DNA from: a virus
DNA: 62,152 nucleotides
Direction: 5' to 3' (one strand)
Virus record (IMG/VR): IMGVR_UViG_3300014501_000005
Location: 1-62,152 of that record
Below the pieces are notes generated by a model. It worked only from the letters and a program-made list of their open reading frames with translations. It did not search any database and had not been told where the DNA came from. Both the position numbers and the translations under genes were made by a program. Below, in pieces: positions 8,743-17,068 of this stretch (its first letter is position 1; each line of letters starts with the position of its first letter).

Positions 8743-9800
8743 TAGATCGCTTGGAATGGATACGCAAAGAGATTAGAGAACCACGGGGTTGATCCGGCGT
8801 TAGAGTTCCAGCTATCTGAGAACGTGCCACCTGTACCGGGAATATAGTATGCGAACATGGTTTCTTGTCCGGTCCATGGTGCATTTGGTGTTTGTGCGTT
8901 TCCATCCAATGAAGCGGAGAACAGAGCAGTACTTGCCGGAACTGATATACTCCCACTTGACCACGTAGCGGCGGTTCCATTTGCTTGAACGGACGGGAGG
9001 GTTTTAATCCCCAAATTGCTCCATTGAATGATATTCAATTGATTGCCGCTAAATGTAACGGCACTAAAGTTAAGGGTAATGGAGAGCGGGGTACCGTATG
9101 GCACATTCGCGCTGACGCGTGTCGCCCAAACTTGGAAGCTTCCACTGGAACCAATAGACTGTAAAGCAGTTATAGACCCCCAAGTATCGCCTGCACTATC
9201 CGTGATGGTAGTAACGTGCGGTACTGAACCGGCGTTGAGATTGATAGGGATAAAAATAGTATCACCGATTGATATTGCGTATATCTTAGCGTTCCAAGTA
9301 ACGCCGCCATCGATTGTATGAGCGCCAACAGTTACTCCCCAAGTGGGCGTTATACCTCCGGACGTTCCACCAACAACGACTTGCTGAACGTTACCATTAG
9401 AATCAACGATCGAAGTACCGGCTTGATAGACGTGATTTCCTTGCCAAGTACCAAAGGTCGGTTGGAAATTGGTAGTTAACGAGAGAAGGCTGTTACCGAA
9501 AAGAACCGTTTGGCTATAACTAAACAGCGGAGTCATGAACGTTGGAATTGGCCCATTCAGGACTTCATCGCTATCGATATTCGCGCCATTGTCTAAGGCT
9601 GGATTGAAGAATCGATAACCAAATCGCCTTAGCAACACTCCAGTAGCTGGCGGTAGGATGTTCGTAAGCTGCAAGAACGCATCCGGGTTTTGCGCAGGCG
9701 CAACGGTAAAGTCATCGATCCCGGCCTGCAACCAACTGTTGCGGTCGTAGCGATAGAGGTTGCCTTGGACTTCATAGGGGATGACTTTAGCTTCGGGCAT
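8742..9800 (-). CDS. Tail nozzle N-terminal-type protein with carbohydrate-binding-like insert
   Basis: 352 residues. Residues 1-65 (VQGNLYRYDRNSWLQAGIDD ... LRRFGYRFFNP) match the typical start of large podovirus nozzle proteins. A central segment (HVYQAGTSIVD ... GTSGGITPTWG ... TIDGGVTWNAK) matches the small chitin-binding/CBM-like repeat common in phage tail proteins. The C-terminal ~170 residues form a Ser/Thr/Gly-rich beta domain. Stop is fused to the next start (TAATG). A plus-strand endonuclease VII gene sits directly upstream. Confidence 0.6.
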   Translation of the reverse strand: MPEAKVIPYEVQGNLYRYDRNSWLQAGIDDFTVAPAQNPDAFLQLTNILPPATGVLLRRFGYRFFNPALDNGANIDSDEVLNGPIPTFMTPLFSYSQTVLFGNSLLSLTTNFQPTFGTWQGNHVYQAGTSIVDSNGNVQQVVVGGTSGGITPTWGVTVGAHTIDGGVTWNAKIYAISIGDTIFIPINLNAGSVPHVTTITDSAGDTWGSITALQSIGSSGSFQVWATRVSANVPYGTPLSITLNFSAVTFSGNQLNIIQWSNLGIKTLPSVQANGTAATWSSGSISVPASTALFSASLDGNAQTPNAPWTGQETMFAYYIPGTGGTFSDSWNSNAGSTPWFSNLFAYPFQAI

Positions 9801-9814
9801 GGTTAAGGAGATGT

Positions 9815-10252
9815 ATGAGAAAGTGTTCTAACTGTAGAATTGAAAAAGATGAATCATTCTTCTATCCCGTTCCAGTTGGGGATGGTATATCGCGTCAATG
9901 TAAGGAATGCAAAAAGCTATATGAACGAGTTCGGCGTAAAGAACATCCTGAAATTTATCGGGAATACGAATTACGTTCCCATTTTAATCTTTCAGTAGAA
10001 CAATACAATACCATGTTTACGGAACAAAACGGGCTATGTTTTATTTGTCACAAGCCTGAAACAGTATTTCGTAAAGGGTCTACTTTGCCATTAACCGTAG
10101 ATCATAACCATAGCTGTTGCCCAAGTTCTACATCATGTGGTAAATGTGTTCGCCATCTACTTTGTTTTCGATGTAACTCAGGCTTGGGTTATTTTATGGA
10201 CAATCCCGAGTTACTTATTGCCGCTGCAAGCTACATAAAAGCCTGCAACTAA
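9815..10252 (+). CDS. Recombination endonuclease VII-like (HNH/ββα-metal) nuclease
   Basis: 145 residues. N-terminal zinc knuckle (CSNC ... QCKECKK). Then FNLSVEQYNTMFTEQNGLCFIC, the endonuclease VII signature, and the catalytic block LTVDHNH ... VRHLLCFRCNSGLGYF with the paired Cys ligands. It is the only plus-strand gene inside the late minus-strand block. It fits the gap between two tail genes with only 14-15 bases on each side, as expected for a recent free-standing homing-type insertion. A role in resolving branched DNA is possible but less likely given this location. Confidence 0.88.
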   Translation: MRKCSNCRIEKDESFFYPVPVGDGISRQCKECKKLYERVRRKEHPEIYREYELRSHFNLSVEQYNTMFTEQNGLCFICHKPETVFRKGSTLPLTVDHNHSCCPSSTSCGKCVRHLLCFRCNSGLGYFMDNPELLIAAASYIKACN

Positions 10253-10267
10253 TTGAATACAAAGGAC

Positions 10268-11431
10268 TTAGAAGAATGGTGGGAGGTATCCAAGTATCTG
10301 TTGGTTACAATGAGTCCCGCCATCAGGCCGGATGAAGTCATTATCAGGAAACAAGTTCTTATCCCAAACCATTTCAGTCAGTCCTGATCGATATGCCTGT
10401 TGAGAGGCTTGGGCTTCGGCACTCTTACCTAGAAGCTTCCACGCAAGATACTGAACGCCTTGGACGATGATATCATCATAGTCTTCAGGAACTTGGAGAA
10501 CATCGGTTAGCTGGCTGAGAGACAGCCGTGTCTTGTAATATTTAAAGCCAATAATGTATCCGCCCATCGGTGCGATGGTCGATTGGGTTGGCGGCATGGG
10601 GCCAGTCGTGGTTAGTCCGCTTGTGGGTTCAATCCAATTGGTGCCGATGAGAACTGGAGCCGAGTTCTGAAGAGTTTCAAAGCCCTCTGCATTAGAGCTG
10701 AGGGTCGATGCCTGAGCCGCATAGACATTGTAGCTTTGATATATTACGCCGCTGGATGTTTCACTAAACGGTAAATGGGGCGATACAACCGTCAATAACT
10801 TCCCAGCCGGAATGGTTATGAACGTCGAGACTGAGCTATGAACAGACTCTCCGCCGATGCTATCGACGAAGGTAACGGTAACATAATATGTTCTTTGAGC
10901 CAAGGCCCCGCCGTTTAGAACGTTCTGGAGAATGGGCGGTTCAGGTGATGGCTTATATGGATTCTGGTTATCTGACCCCGGCCAGATGTGCATGATGTTG
11001 GGGTCGTTGTTGTCCTGATAGAACACCGCTGGCTGGTTCGGACGTGTCTGACCAGAGCGATAATTCAGGTTTGGACCAAGCGGCTGTGCACCGAGTGGTT
11101 TGAGAGTCCGGTCGTTGCTAAAGTCCCGAACCTCATCCTTCTTGAGCTTGTCAATATCAAACAGATGCAAACCAGTATCAACCATATACTCCGGCAACGA
11201 TTGAACCGGCCCAAGCCAATAATCAGTCTGACCATATGCCATCATGAAGTATTGGACCTCAGAAAGCAAAAATCCCCATCGACTAAACCGCAGCACTTGC
11301 TTGTGCGTGCGGTTTACATAGTCAATGAGGATTGATTGGCCGGGGTTGCCCGAGGCTGCGAGTTGGAGTCTAATATCCTGAGAGACCTTACTGATGATCG
11401 TGTTAACCGTCGAGAACGTTGTATAACTCAC
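10268..11431 (-). CDS. Podovirus tail/head-connector-type protein
   Basis: 387 residues with a GTG start at 11431 fused to the upstream lipoprotein stop (TAGTG). The N-terminal helical part (IISKVSQDIRLQL ... ILIDYVNRTHKQVLRFSRWG) and the following IMHIWPG region resemble the stopper/tail-adaptor family found just before nozzle genes in podoviruses. The middle carries an Ig/FN-like segment (YYVTVTFVDSIGGES), and the C-terminus is helical (DDIIVQGVQYLAWKLLG). Assignment rests on position and this architecture. Confidence 0.6.
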   Translation of the reverse strand: MSYTTFSTVNTIISKVSQDIRLQLAASGNPGQSILIDYVNRTHKQVLRFSRWGFLLSEVQYFMMAYGQTDYWLGPVQSLPEYMVDTGLHLFDIDKLKKDEVRDFSNDRTLKPLGAQPLGPNLNYRSGQTRPNQPAVFYQDNNDPNIMHIWPGSDNQNPYKPSPEPPILQNVLNGGALAQRTYYVTVTFVDSIGGESVHSSVSTFITIPAGKLLTVVSPHLPFSETSSGVIYQSYNVYAAQASTLSSNAEGFETLQNSAPVLIGTNWIEPTSGLTTTGPMPPTQSTIAPMGGYIIGFKYYKTRLSLSQLTDVLQVPEDYDDIIVQGVQYLAWKLLGKSAEAQASQQAYRSGLTEMVWDKNLFPDNDFIRPDGGTHCNQQILGYLPPFF

Positions 11432-11601
11432 TAAGGTCTCCGTCTAGACATCCCATATACCGGGTTGCACCATTGAGGCGGTTGATCGGGCGCTAAACGG
11501 CACGGGGGTGTAGGCAATATTTGTATTGGCAGATTGCGGATGGCACAACCGCTTACTTGGATGACAAGGGCGATTGCGAGTAGTAAGCGGCAAGAATACA
11601 T
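11431..11601 (-). CDS. Rz1-like outer-membrane spanin lipoprotein (56 aa)
   Basis: Start ATG at 11601, stop TAG at 11431 overlapping the GTG of the tail gene. The N-terminus MYSCRLLLAIALVIQVSGC is a textbook lipoprotein signal with lipobox VSGC. The mature peptide is short and proline-rich (LPTPPCRLAPDQPPQW). It overlaps the holin-candidate gene by 49 bases in another frame. Together with endolysin and holin candidate this makes a lysis cassette for a two-membrane host. The partner inner-membrane spanin is not clearly identified. Confidence 0.75.
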   Translation of the reverse strand: MYSCRLLLAIALVIQVSGCAIRNLPIQILPTPPCRLAPDQPPQWCNPVYGMSRRRP

Positions 11602-11729
11602 GATACGAGTACCCCCACCGCCGTTTTCGGTTCAGCGGAAACAACGTGTTGCAACGACGGAAGCAAAAACGTGACGATTGCGCCAGTAGCGGCAAATATA
11701 GCTGGGCCGTGTGCCTTTAAAAAGTTCAT
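11553..11729 (-). CDS. Holin candidate, two membrane segments
   Basis: 58 residues from the ATG at 11729, preceded by GAGGAA at good spacing; a longer frame opens with TTG at 11777 but lacks a ribosome site. Two hydrophobic segments (AIFAATGAIVTFLLPSL and AVGVLVSCILAAYY) are joined by a short polar loop, ending in a small polar tail, as in class II holins. It lies between the endolysin-proximal genes and the Rz1-like lipoprotein. Confidence 0.6.
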   Translation of the reverse strand: MNFLKAHGPAIFAATGAIVTFLLPSLQHVVSAEPKTAVGVLVSCILAAYYSQSPLSSK

Positions 11730-11763
11730 AGCGTATTTCCTCACAATGATTCGTTCGATTGGA

Positions 11764-12063
11764 TTAAGATTGTCCAAGTGACTTTTCCTCGATCTTTTCC
11801 ACTACTACAGCTCGTTCTATGTCAGCGGCTTGGGCCTTTTGACCATGATCGCTTTCAAGTTTATCGAGCCACCAACACATTGCCTTACCGAGTAAATCAC
11901 CGCGTTGGGCTGCTCGTTGGCTTCGAGAAGAGATAGTTTCATCCGGATCGCCGCCAAGTACAACATTCGCAAATTGATCGAAGCCAACGAGGGTACGATG
12001 AACGTACCCTTCTTTAGCCGCTAATACTTCCTGTTGGGCGATTTGACTAGGGGTCAACGGCAT
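11764..12063 (-). CDS. Conserved lysis-region protein of unknown function
   Basis: 99 residues, helical, with FDQFANVVLGGDPDETISSR, a phrase seen in small proteins of many phages and prophages next to lysis genes. No membrane segment. Start ATG 12063, one base after the upstream stop. Function unknown. Confidence 0.7.
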   Translation of the reverse strand: MPLTPSQIAQQEVLAAKEGYVHRTLVGFDQFANVVLGGDPDETISSRSQRAAQRGDLLGKAMCWWLDKLESDHGQKAQAADIERAVVVEKIEEKSLGQS

Positions 12064-12064
12064 A

Positions 12065-12445
12065 TTAAGCCACCGGGGAAGTCTGGACGTTCAACACGGC
12101 CACGACCGCATTAACAATACCATTAAGCTGTGTGCTGTTTATCGCCACACCTTCCTGAGTCAGCAACGTGGTGACGGTCGGGCCGACAATCGACGTGACC
12201 TGCGCGAGCTTCTGAAGGCTAGTACCAGCCGGTGAACCCGCAGCCGCGAACTTCTGCTCGACGGTCGCAACGGCTTGCTGGATGAGACTGACGCTATTGA
12301 CGACAGCCGCTGTGGTGCCAGCCGCTCCCGGGAACAGCAGGGTCGCGAGGGCTGAGGCTTCTGGTAGATACTTAACAACATCTTCCCACCCGACGAGGAT
12401 ATCCTTACCGATTCTTTCCATGATTGTAATAAACTTACTTGTCAT
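12065..12445 (-). CDS. Hypothetical protein in the lysis cassette
   Basis: 126 residues from ATG 12445, preceded by CGGAGA. A moderately hydrophobic N-terminal half (YLPEASALATLLFPGAAGTTAAVVN) is followed by helices, with a hydrophobic C-terminus. It could associate with the membrane. The location directly after endolysin suggests a holin-like or lysis-control role, but this is inference. Repeat copy at 12463 lies just upstream of its start. Confidence 0.6.
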   Translation of the reverse strand: MTSKFITIMERIGKDILVGWEDVVKYLPEASALATLLFPGAAGTTAAVVNSVSLIQQAVATVEQKFAAAGSPAGTSLQKLAQVTSIVGPTVTTLLTQEGVAINSTQLNGIVNAVVAVLNVQTSPVA

Positions 12446-12462
12446 TTGATCTCCGTTTGATC

Positions 12463-12478
12463 CCACCTGAAATGGGTC
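12463..12478 (-). repeat. Dispersed bipartite repeat, copy 4
   Basis: Reverse orientation, 5-base spacer, at the joint between the endolysin stop and the next gene. Confidence 0.9.
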
Positions 12479-12996
12479 TATGCACTATCCCGACGAAGCC
12501 AGCCTTTGAGGAAGATTGCATCCTGAGGATGGCTTTCAACAATTGCTTTGTGATACTCTTCTGCCGCTGATATGATCTTAGGAAGCAGGGACCCACTTGA
12601 GGTGGAGTTAATGGCGATTATAGTCTGTGGGCCGAAGAACCCATCCGGATCGACATCAACCGCGATTTGAGCTATCTTATTTGCGTGAACCTTCCCGACG
12701 TTAACAGCCAGATCAAAAATCTTATTTGCAATAACCTGAGCATCGATCTCACCATATACCCAAAAGTTGGTTTGATAGAAACTAACAACCATACCCTGAA
12801 GGATAGAGTTAGTGTCAAGTGACTTAGGGAAGTTAGCGAGGCACTTTGCTAAGTCAATCCGCATCCAACCTTCCCACGCGCCCCAGTTGTTTCGGCTGAT
12901 ACCGCGATAGGTTTCACCGCCGCTGTCGAGGGGGTTGTTAACATAACCACCCTCCCAAAGCTCAGTGTTCGCAATCGCCGGTGGAAATAATGCCAT
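12478..12996 (-). CDS. Endolysin, glycoside hydrolase family 108-like
   Basis: 172 residues. The N-terminus ELWEGGYVNNPLDSGGETYR carries the EGGY(V)N...D.GG.T.GI signature of GH108 muramidases, with Glu-14 region as catalytic acid. The C-terminal VDVDPDGFFGPQTIIAIN matches the small peptidoglycan-binding segment of this family. Length is normal. No signal peptide, so it needs a holin for release. Stop-start fusion (TAATG) with the upstream gene. Confidence 0.9.
   Translation of the reverse strand: MALFPPAIANTELWEGGYVNNPLDSGGETYRGISRNNWGAWEGWMRIDLAKCLANFPKSLDTNSILQGMVVSFYQTNFWVYGEIDAQVIANKIFDLAVNVGKVHANKIAQIAVDVDPDGFFGPQTIIAINSTSSGSLLPKIISAAEEYHKAIVESHPQDAIFLKGWLRRDSA
12590..12605 (+). repeat. 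Dispersed bipartite repeat, copy 5
   Basis: GACCC, 5-base spacer, AGGTGG, in the endolysin C-terminal linker (STSSGS), 111 bp from copy 4 and pointing the other way. Confidence 0.9.
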
Positions 12997-13355
12997 TAGA
13001 TCATCTGCCCGCCGCGATTGGCACCGTTGCGGTTCATGATATCAATGGCAACCTTATCCCGAGTTGGCTGAAGGATTCGCATATCTCCGCGCATCTTGTT
13101 GGCTAGCAATCGCCTAATCTCGCCAGCAGCTTCCGGGCTGACGAAGTACTTCCCAACCTTTCCGGTATAATTGCCATCAACTACTTCCGGTTCATACCGT
13201 TCAAAGTTAATGCTCACTCCGCAATGCCGTTGGTCGAAGATATCCGTTGCGGGAATTTCAACCCATTCCCAATTATCTTTGTCTTCATTCTTGAGTAGAA
13301 TTTCTTCCCTCTGAGTTAGTTTCTTCGGTGCGATGGACGTGATTGTGTCAGCCAT
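12996..13355 (-). CDS. Hypothetical virion-region protein
   Basis: 119 residues. Contains DNWEWVEIPATDIFDQRHCG, YFVSPEAAGEIRRLLA and a charged C-terminus. No motif recognised. It was presumably the gene next to the capsid gene before the HNH gene came between them. Confidence 0.65.
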   Translation of the reverse strand: MADTITSIAPKKLTQREEILLKNEDKDNWEWVEIPATDIFDQRHCGVSINFERYEPEVVDGNYTGKVGKYFVSPEAAGEIRRLLANKMRGDMRILQPTRDKVAIDIMNRNGANRGGQMI

Positions 13356-13356
13356 T

Positions 13357-13740
13357 TTATTCTCCTGTCCCTTGTGGGGATTTTAATTGGTGGCTACATA
13401 TACCACCGTTAATGCGTTTGCTTTGATTGCAATTATAACATAGGACTTGGAAGCCGAGGGGGAACTGGTTCTTTACCAACCAAAGGTAAATTGCAATTCC
13501 ACCTCGACTGCCCACTATCTTTCGGTGTTCATATCCATCGTTGTCTACGTGGTCTATACAGAGCATTGAGGGCTCTGTGACCCCGCAGCAATTACAGATA
13601 TAACCGCCGTACGCGGCATAGCATGCGTCTTTAATGCGCCGACGATACGCTGTCTGTTGCGCCATGAGCTTCTCTCGATTGCGATGATAATGCGCTCGAT
13701 TAGTTGCTCGACGTTTATCGATGTCCGTGTAGTTACCCAT
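13357..13740 (-). CDS. HNH endonuclease-like protein
   Basis: 127 residues. A basic N-terminus (RATNRAHYHRNREKLMAQQ) is followed by CNCC ... LCIDHVDNDG and VLCYNCNQSKR, i.e. two Cys pairs around an H-containing catalytic strand as in HNH nucleases. It lies between the capsid gene (5 bases away) and a small virion gene, the usual position of a free-standing homing endonuclease. Confidence 0.85.
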   Translation of the reverse strand: MGNYTDIDKRRATNRAHYHRNREKLMAQQTAYRRRIKDACYAAYGGYICNCCGVTEPSMLCIDHVDNDGYEHRKIVGSRGGIAIYLWLVKNQFPLGFQVLCYNCNQSKRINGGICSHQLKSPQGTGE

Positions 13741-13745
13741 TCAAA

Positions 13746-14768
13746 TCAATTGTTAATCGAGTTCTGCCCTGCGGACACGGCAGCCCAAATCCACGCTTGA
13801 TTCGTAATTATCGCTTTGAAAGCAAACTTATAACCAAGCTTTCTGGACTGTTGCAACGTATCTATCTGTCCGCCAGGAGCCGCCGCATACACACGGAGGT
13901 TCTGGAGATCAGAAATCTGATACGCATTGCGGGCAATCGCGAACGACGTATACAGCTTATTCGCAGCTCCCGTGACGGTCTGAGCGGTAAAGGCAAACCC
14001 CGGAGCGTTTGTTTTCACAACGCGCCAGCCGGTTAGCTCTTGCACTTCTCCGCGCCAGATTCTCTCAGGCTTCTGGTACTGGTTAGAAGCTTTGAAGTCT
14101 GGGTCTTGGAGCAAAGACGCATTGACCTGGGGCGCGAGAACAAACACGTAATCCCCATCGTCAAACGGGCGTCCGCCCTGGTCCATCAGATTCGCATGGA
14201 GAGCGGTAAGATCAACATAGCCGATCTTGTCGCTGGCCAGCGTGGTTGCGTTAGAGATGCGCCCATTCGGACGATAAACGTTCGTCGCCGTCTGGAGCAC
14301 GTTGAAGATAAGGATGTCATACGTTTCAGCCGCGTGCAGACCGAGCACATACAGAGCCCGTCCCACAACGTCATGCTTGGAAGTCAGTTCAGCGAGATCA
14401 GACAGTCTGAGCAAGAGCCCGTACTGTTCTGCAACCGCTGTGTACTGAGACATCTGAAGACCAGTCGCATCCGGGCTAACCCCTTCAGTCAACTGCGTCG
14501 GAGAGGTCGTGGTAGCCAGCTTCTCCAACCGGTTGAACTGAATAGTCTTAGAACTGTTCGACGGGATTGGGTCTTTGTCTCCGAACTGATCGAGCACGGT
14601 CATCAACACCGCAACCTCAAGCAGTTTAGCGGAGAAATACGTTTGCTGATCGGATGCTAGCGAACCAGCCGGTCCAGGAGTACCCGTTGAGCCAGTGACA
14701 ACGCTAATGACATCATCACCAAGACCCAGGATCATCCCGACGAGGGATACAAATTTAGACAAGAACAT
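13746..14768 (-). CDS. Major capsid protein, N4-gp56 family-like
   Basis: 340 residues. LLEVAVLMTVLDQFGDKDPI, the PSNSSKTIQF segment, TQLTEGVSPD, the region VAEQYGLLLRLSDLAELT and AAETYDILIFNVLQ follow the order and spacing of the N4-gp56 capsid family (HK97 fold). Preceded by AAAGGAA. It follows the scaffold-like gene, as usual. The first ~40 residues form an extra hydrophobic/Gly-rich arm. Confidence 0.88.
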   Translation of the reverse strand: MFLSKFVSLVGMILGLGDDVISVVTGSTGTPGPAGSLASDQQTYFSAKLLEVAVLMTVLDQFGDKDPIPSNSSKTIQFNRLEKLATTTSPTQLTEGVSPDATGLQMSQYTAVAEQYGLLLRLSDLAELTSKHDVVGRALYVLGLHAAETYDILIFNVLQTATNVYRPNGRISNATTLASDKIGYVDLTALHANLMDQGGRPFDDGDYVFVLAPQVNASLLQDPDFKASNQYQKPERIWRGEVQELTGWRVVKTNAPGFAFTAQTVTGAANKLYTSFAIARNAYQISDLQNLRVYAAAPGGQIDTLQQSRKLGYKFAFKAIITNQAWIWAAVSAGQNSINN

Positions 14769-14793
14769 AGTGTTTCCTTTTTGGTTCCCGACC

Positions 14794-15717
14794 CTAGAAG
14801 TCTAACTTAGCTCCACGGGCTTCTGCATCCGCGATATAGGCTTTGATACCCTCAGCAGTCTTGAATGAAGGTCTCACAGCCTGTTGTGTCGGCGGTGCGG
14901 GAGTTGGCGTTTGAGCGGTTGGCCTCGGCGGTGCCGGGGGATTTTTTGTTTGATTTTGAGCCTGTGCTGCTAGCAACTCGGGAAGCTGACGACCTTGACC
15001 GGCTCGATAAGCAATTTCATACAAGCCAGGAAGTCGATCATGAAAGCGATAATCGCGTTCAGACGATTGGATAGCATCTCTAAGCTGAGGCATTGAATCA
15101 AGGGTTTGCTGATATTGCGGCGTCCCAATAAACGTCCCCGCTTCTGGAATGACCTTCGATACCGTTTCCACAGCTTGTTCCCTCGCGGCCCTCTGAAGAA
15201 TGGGCTGTAGGGGTTTTAGGGTATCGAGCATGAACTTGGCCTGAACGTCGCGATAGGCGTTTGGATCACCGGCTTTCGCGGCACTGTAGAGCGAGTCCAT
15301 GTATTTGTCAGGGCTGTTGAAGTAATCAACACCCTGTTGAACTTGGGGTTGGGAGGCGGCAACGGGCTGACCTGTGATTGGATCAATGCCGGTCGTAAGA
15401 GCGTATCGTTGTCGTAGATTCTCGATAAGGGCATCCTTTTGATTGATGCCTTCAACAGCGGCTTCGGGGGAGTTATAGATGGAAGTCGTGCCTTTCAGAA
15501 ACGGAGCAGTTGTATGCTGAGTGGTCTGAGAGGGGTTCCCAGTCGAAGCGGGTGCAGGTTCCTGCGCGGGAGCTATTGCTACTGACGTTGGTTCGGCAGG
15601 AAACAATGAATCAAACGTCGAGTCGTCGAGACTAGCCGGAGCATCGGAGAGATTGATGGTGCCTCCCGGTGCTACTTGGTCTAGTGCTGCGTGATTTGTT
15701 GGTGCTGGTGCGGGCAT
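14794..15717 (-). CDS. Scaffolding-like protein
   Basis: 307 residues. Proline/alanine-rich disordered N-terminus, central charged helices (EAAVEGINQKDALIENLRQR; YMDSLYSAAKAGD; LQRAAREQAVETVSK), then a Pro-rich linker and a short C-terminal helix with KAYIADAEARGAKLDF. Position immediately upstream of the capsid gene and this disordered/helical profile suit an internal scaffold. No sequence family recognised. Confidence 0.65.
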   Translation of the reverse strand: MPAPAPTNHAALDQVAPGGTINLSDAPASLDDSTFDSLFPAEPTSVAIAPAQEPAPASTGNPSQTTQHTTAPFLKGTTSIYNSPEAAVEGINQKDALIENLRQRYALTTGIDPITGQPVAASQPQVQQGVDYFNSPDKYMDSLYSAAKAGDPNAYRDVQAKFMLDTLKPLQPILQRAAREQAVETVSKVIPEAGTFIGTPQYQQTLDSMPQLRDAIQSSERDYRFHDRLPGLYEIAYRAGQGRQLPELLAAQAQNQTKNPPAPPRPTAQTPTPAPPTQQAVRPSFKTAEGIKAYIADAEARGAKLDF

Positions 15718-15744
15718 CTTATCCTCTACTTGTGGTGTTGGATT

Positions 15745-15909
15745 TTACTGCGATTTCAACAGTTGTCTGTTGATAATATCGTGTACTACTTGAGCATCGC
15801 CAAATGGCATTCCATAAAAAGGGTCTGTGAGAACCTTGCTAGCTAAGGGATCATCCCATGTAGCTCCACATTCTTTTTGAAGTAAAAGGAATCGCTCTTG
15901 AAGAGTCAT
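15745..15909 (-). CDS. Small hypothetical protein (54 aa)
   Basis: Starts at 15909 with ATG fused to the upstream stop (TAATG). MTLQERFLLLQKECGATWDD, then FYGMPFGDAQVVHDIINRQ. Fills the gap between two virion-block genes exactly, which supports it as real. Function unknown. Confidence 0.7.
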   Translation of the reverse strand: MTLQERFLLLQKECGATWDDPLASKVLTDPFYGMPFGDAQVVHDIINRQLLKSQ

Positions 15910-16271
15910 TATCCTACTCTTTCTATTTGCGCGTCGATCTCTTTGAAAGCCGCTAATTCCTCATCAAACGGGTCTACGGCTCGCTCCGGGGCCTTAGTTG
16001 TCGCTCGCTGAATCTCAAGCTTGAGCCAGTTGGACCAATATATACCAGCCTGTAAGAAGGTCACGGCATCCATATTGGTATGCTTTTCAAAGACCAACTT
16101 AGCCTTGAGAGCAGCGTTTTGGGTGTCGAGTCGTTGAGTCAGATAAACAAAGCCTGGATGGGCGCTTAGAGTAGCCACACTTTCTGCGACTTCCTTATCT
16201 GCTTTGACACTTAGACGCTTGTCTAGTTCAACAACCTTGTAGGTTGTCTTTGGCTTAAATGATTCAAACAT
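15909..16271 (-). CDS. Helical virion-block protein
   Basis: 120 residues, mostly helical and charged. Starts at ATG 16271 after an AGGAGG run. Contains HPGFVYLTQRLDTQNAALKA and a C-terminal acidic helix. No motif recognised; probably a minor head or packaging-related protein by location. Confidence 0.6.
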   Translation of the reverse strand: MFESFKPKTTYKVVELDKRLSVKADKEVAESVATLSAHPGFVYLTQRLDTQNAALKAKLVFEKHTNMDAVTFLQAGIYWSNWLKLEIQRATTKAPERAVDPFDEELAAFKEIDAQIERVG

Positions 16272-16287
16272 ATCCCTCCTCCTTTAG

Positions 16288-16503
16288 CTACGGCTTCCCG
16301 TGCGTTATACCGTATGGGTTCTTAGCCATCGTATCTTGCTGGCGATCAACCTCATACATATCACGTTCGGCCTTTTCGCCTTCAACCGGGAGTTGTTCTT
16401 TCACATTCCCGAATTGAGAAGCGATATGATGCGCGGGCCAGCTTGACTTGCCAACACCGCTGACGGGCTTATAACCGCGTTGAAACGGGGGTTGTTGGGC
16501 CAT
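16288..16503 (-). CDS. Small hypothetical virion-block protein
   Basis: 71 residues, polar, with basic and Pro/Gly-rich ends, no membrane segment. TAATG fusion with the upstream gene. Unknown. Confidence 0.65.
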   Translation of the reverse strand: MAQQPPFQRGYKPVSGVGKSSWPAHHIASQFGNVKEQLPVEGEKAERDMYEVDRQQDTMAKNPYGITHGKP

Positions 16504-16865
16504 TATTTACCTCGATGCCGGGAAGCGGGGCGCTCAACCGGAAGCTGGAAGCCTGAGTGACCAACAACCTGCTGCGGAGGATAGTTCGGCAGCCGGTCGT
16601 AGTTAACCTCAACTTCAGTCTTCTCATCCATCTTATCTTCACGTGCTTCAGGCGGCATATTCGGCGCATCCTGATGAACGTGGCCATTATTAGGCTGGAC
16701 CTTCGCGCCGCCGGTATAATCAAAACCCATCACACTACCCGGCCAAAACTCCGGATGCATATGATCGGGCTGATACCAATCAGATCGTTCAGAGCCCGGT
16801 TCATTGACCATCTCGTATGTATCGGGAGCTAAGTCCCAAGCTGCGCCTTCAGTTCGTGGTTTCAT
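16503..16865 (-). CDS. Hypothetical virion-block protein, disordered
   Basis: 120 residues, rich in Pro, Asp, His and Trp (HPEFWPGSVMGFDYTGG), likely unstructured. TAATG on both sides. Unknown. Confidence 0.65.
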   Translation of the reverse strand: MKPRTEGAAWDLAPDTYEMVNEPGSERSDWYQPDHMHPEFWPGSVMGFDYTGGAKVQPNNGHVHQDAPNMPPEAREDKMDEKTEVEVNYDRLPNYPPQQVVGHSGFQLPVERPASRHRGK

Positions 16866-17068
16866 TAGCTATGACTCACTTCGATGTCAGGATATTTACG
16901 GTGTACTTTAGCGCGGACTGTGGCCTTCTCGCTGGATGAACCGTGCTGGGAGACGCGAGCCAGAGCATTACGCGCATGACTCTCATCGTTAATCGGATAC
17001 GCCTTATCTGGCAGCGCGTATTCAGACTGAGGCATTTTATGTCGTTCGGCAGCAGTTAGCTTTGCCAT
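16865..17068 (-). CDS. Small conserved protein, DUF6582-like
   Basis: 67 residues from ATG 17068 (TAATG). MAKLTAAERHKMPQSEYALP, then DKAYPINDESHARNALARVS and a basic C-terminus. This phrase is widespread in phage proteins beside portal and head genes. Function unknown. Confidence 0.75.
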   Translation of the reverse strand: MAKLTAAERHKMPQSEYALPDKAYPINDESHARNALARVSQHGSSSEKATVRAKVHRKYPDIEVSHS

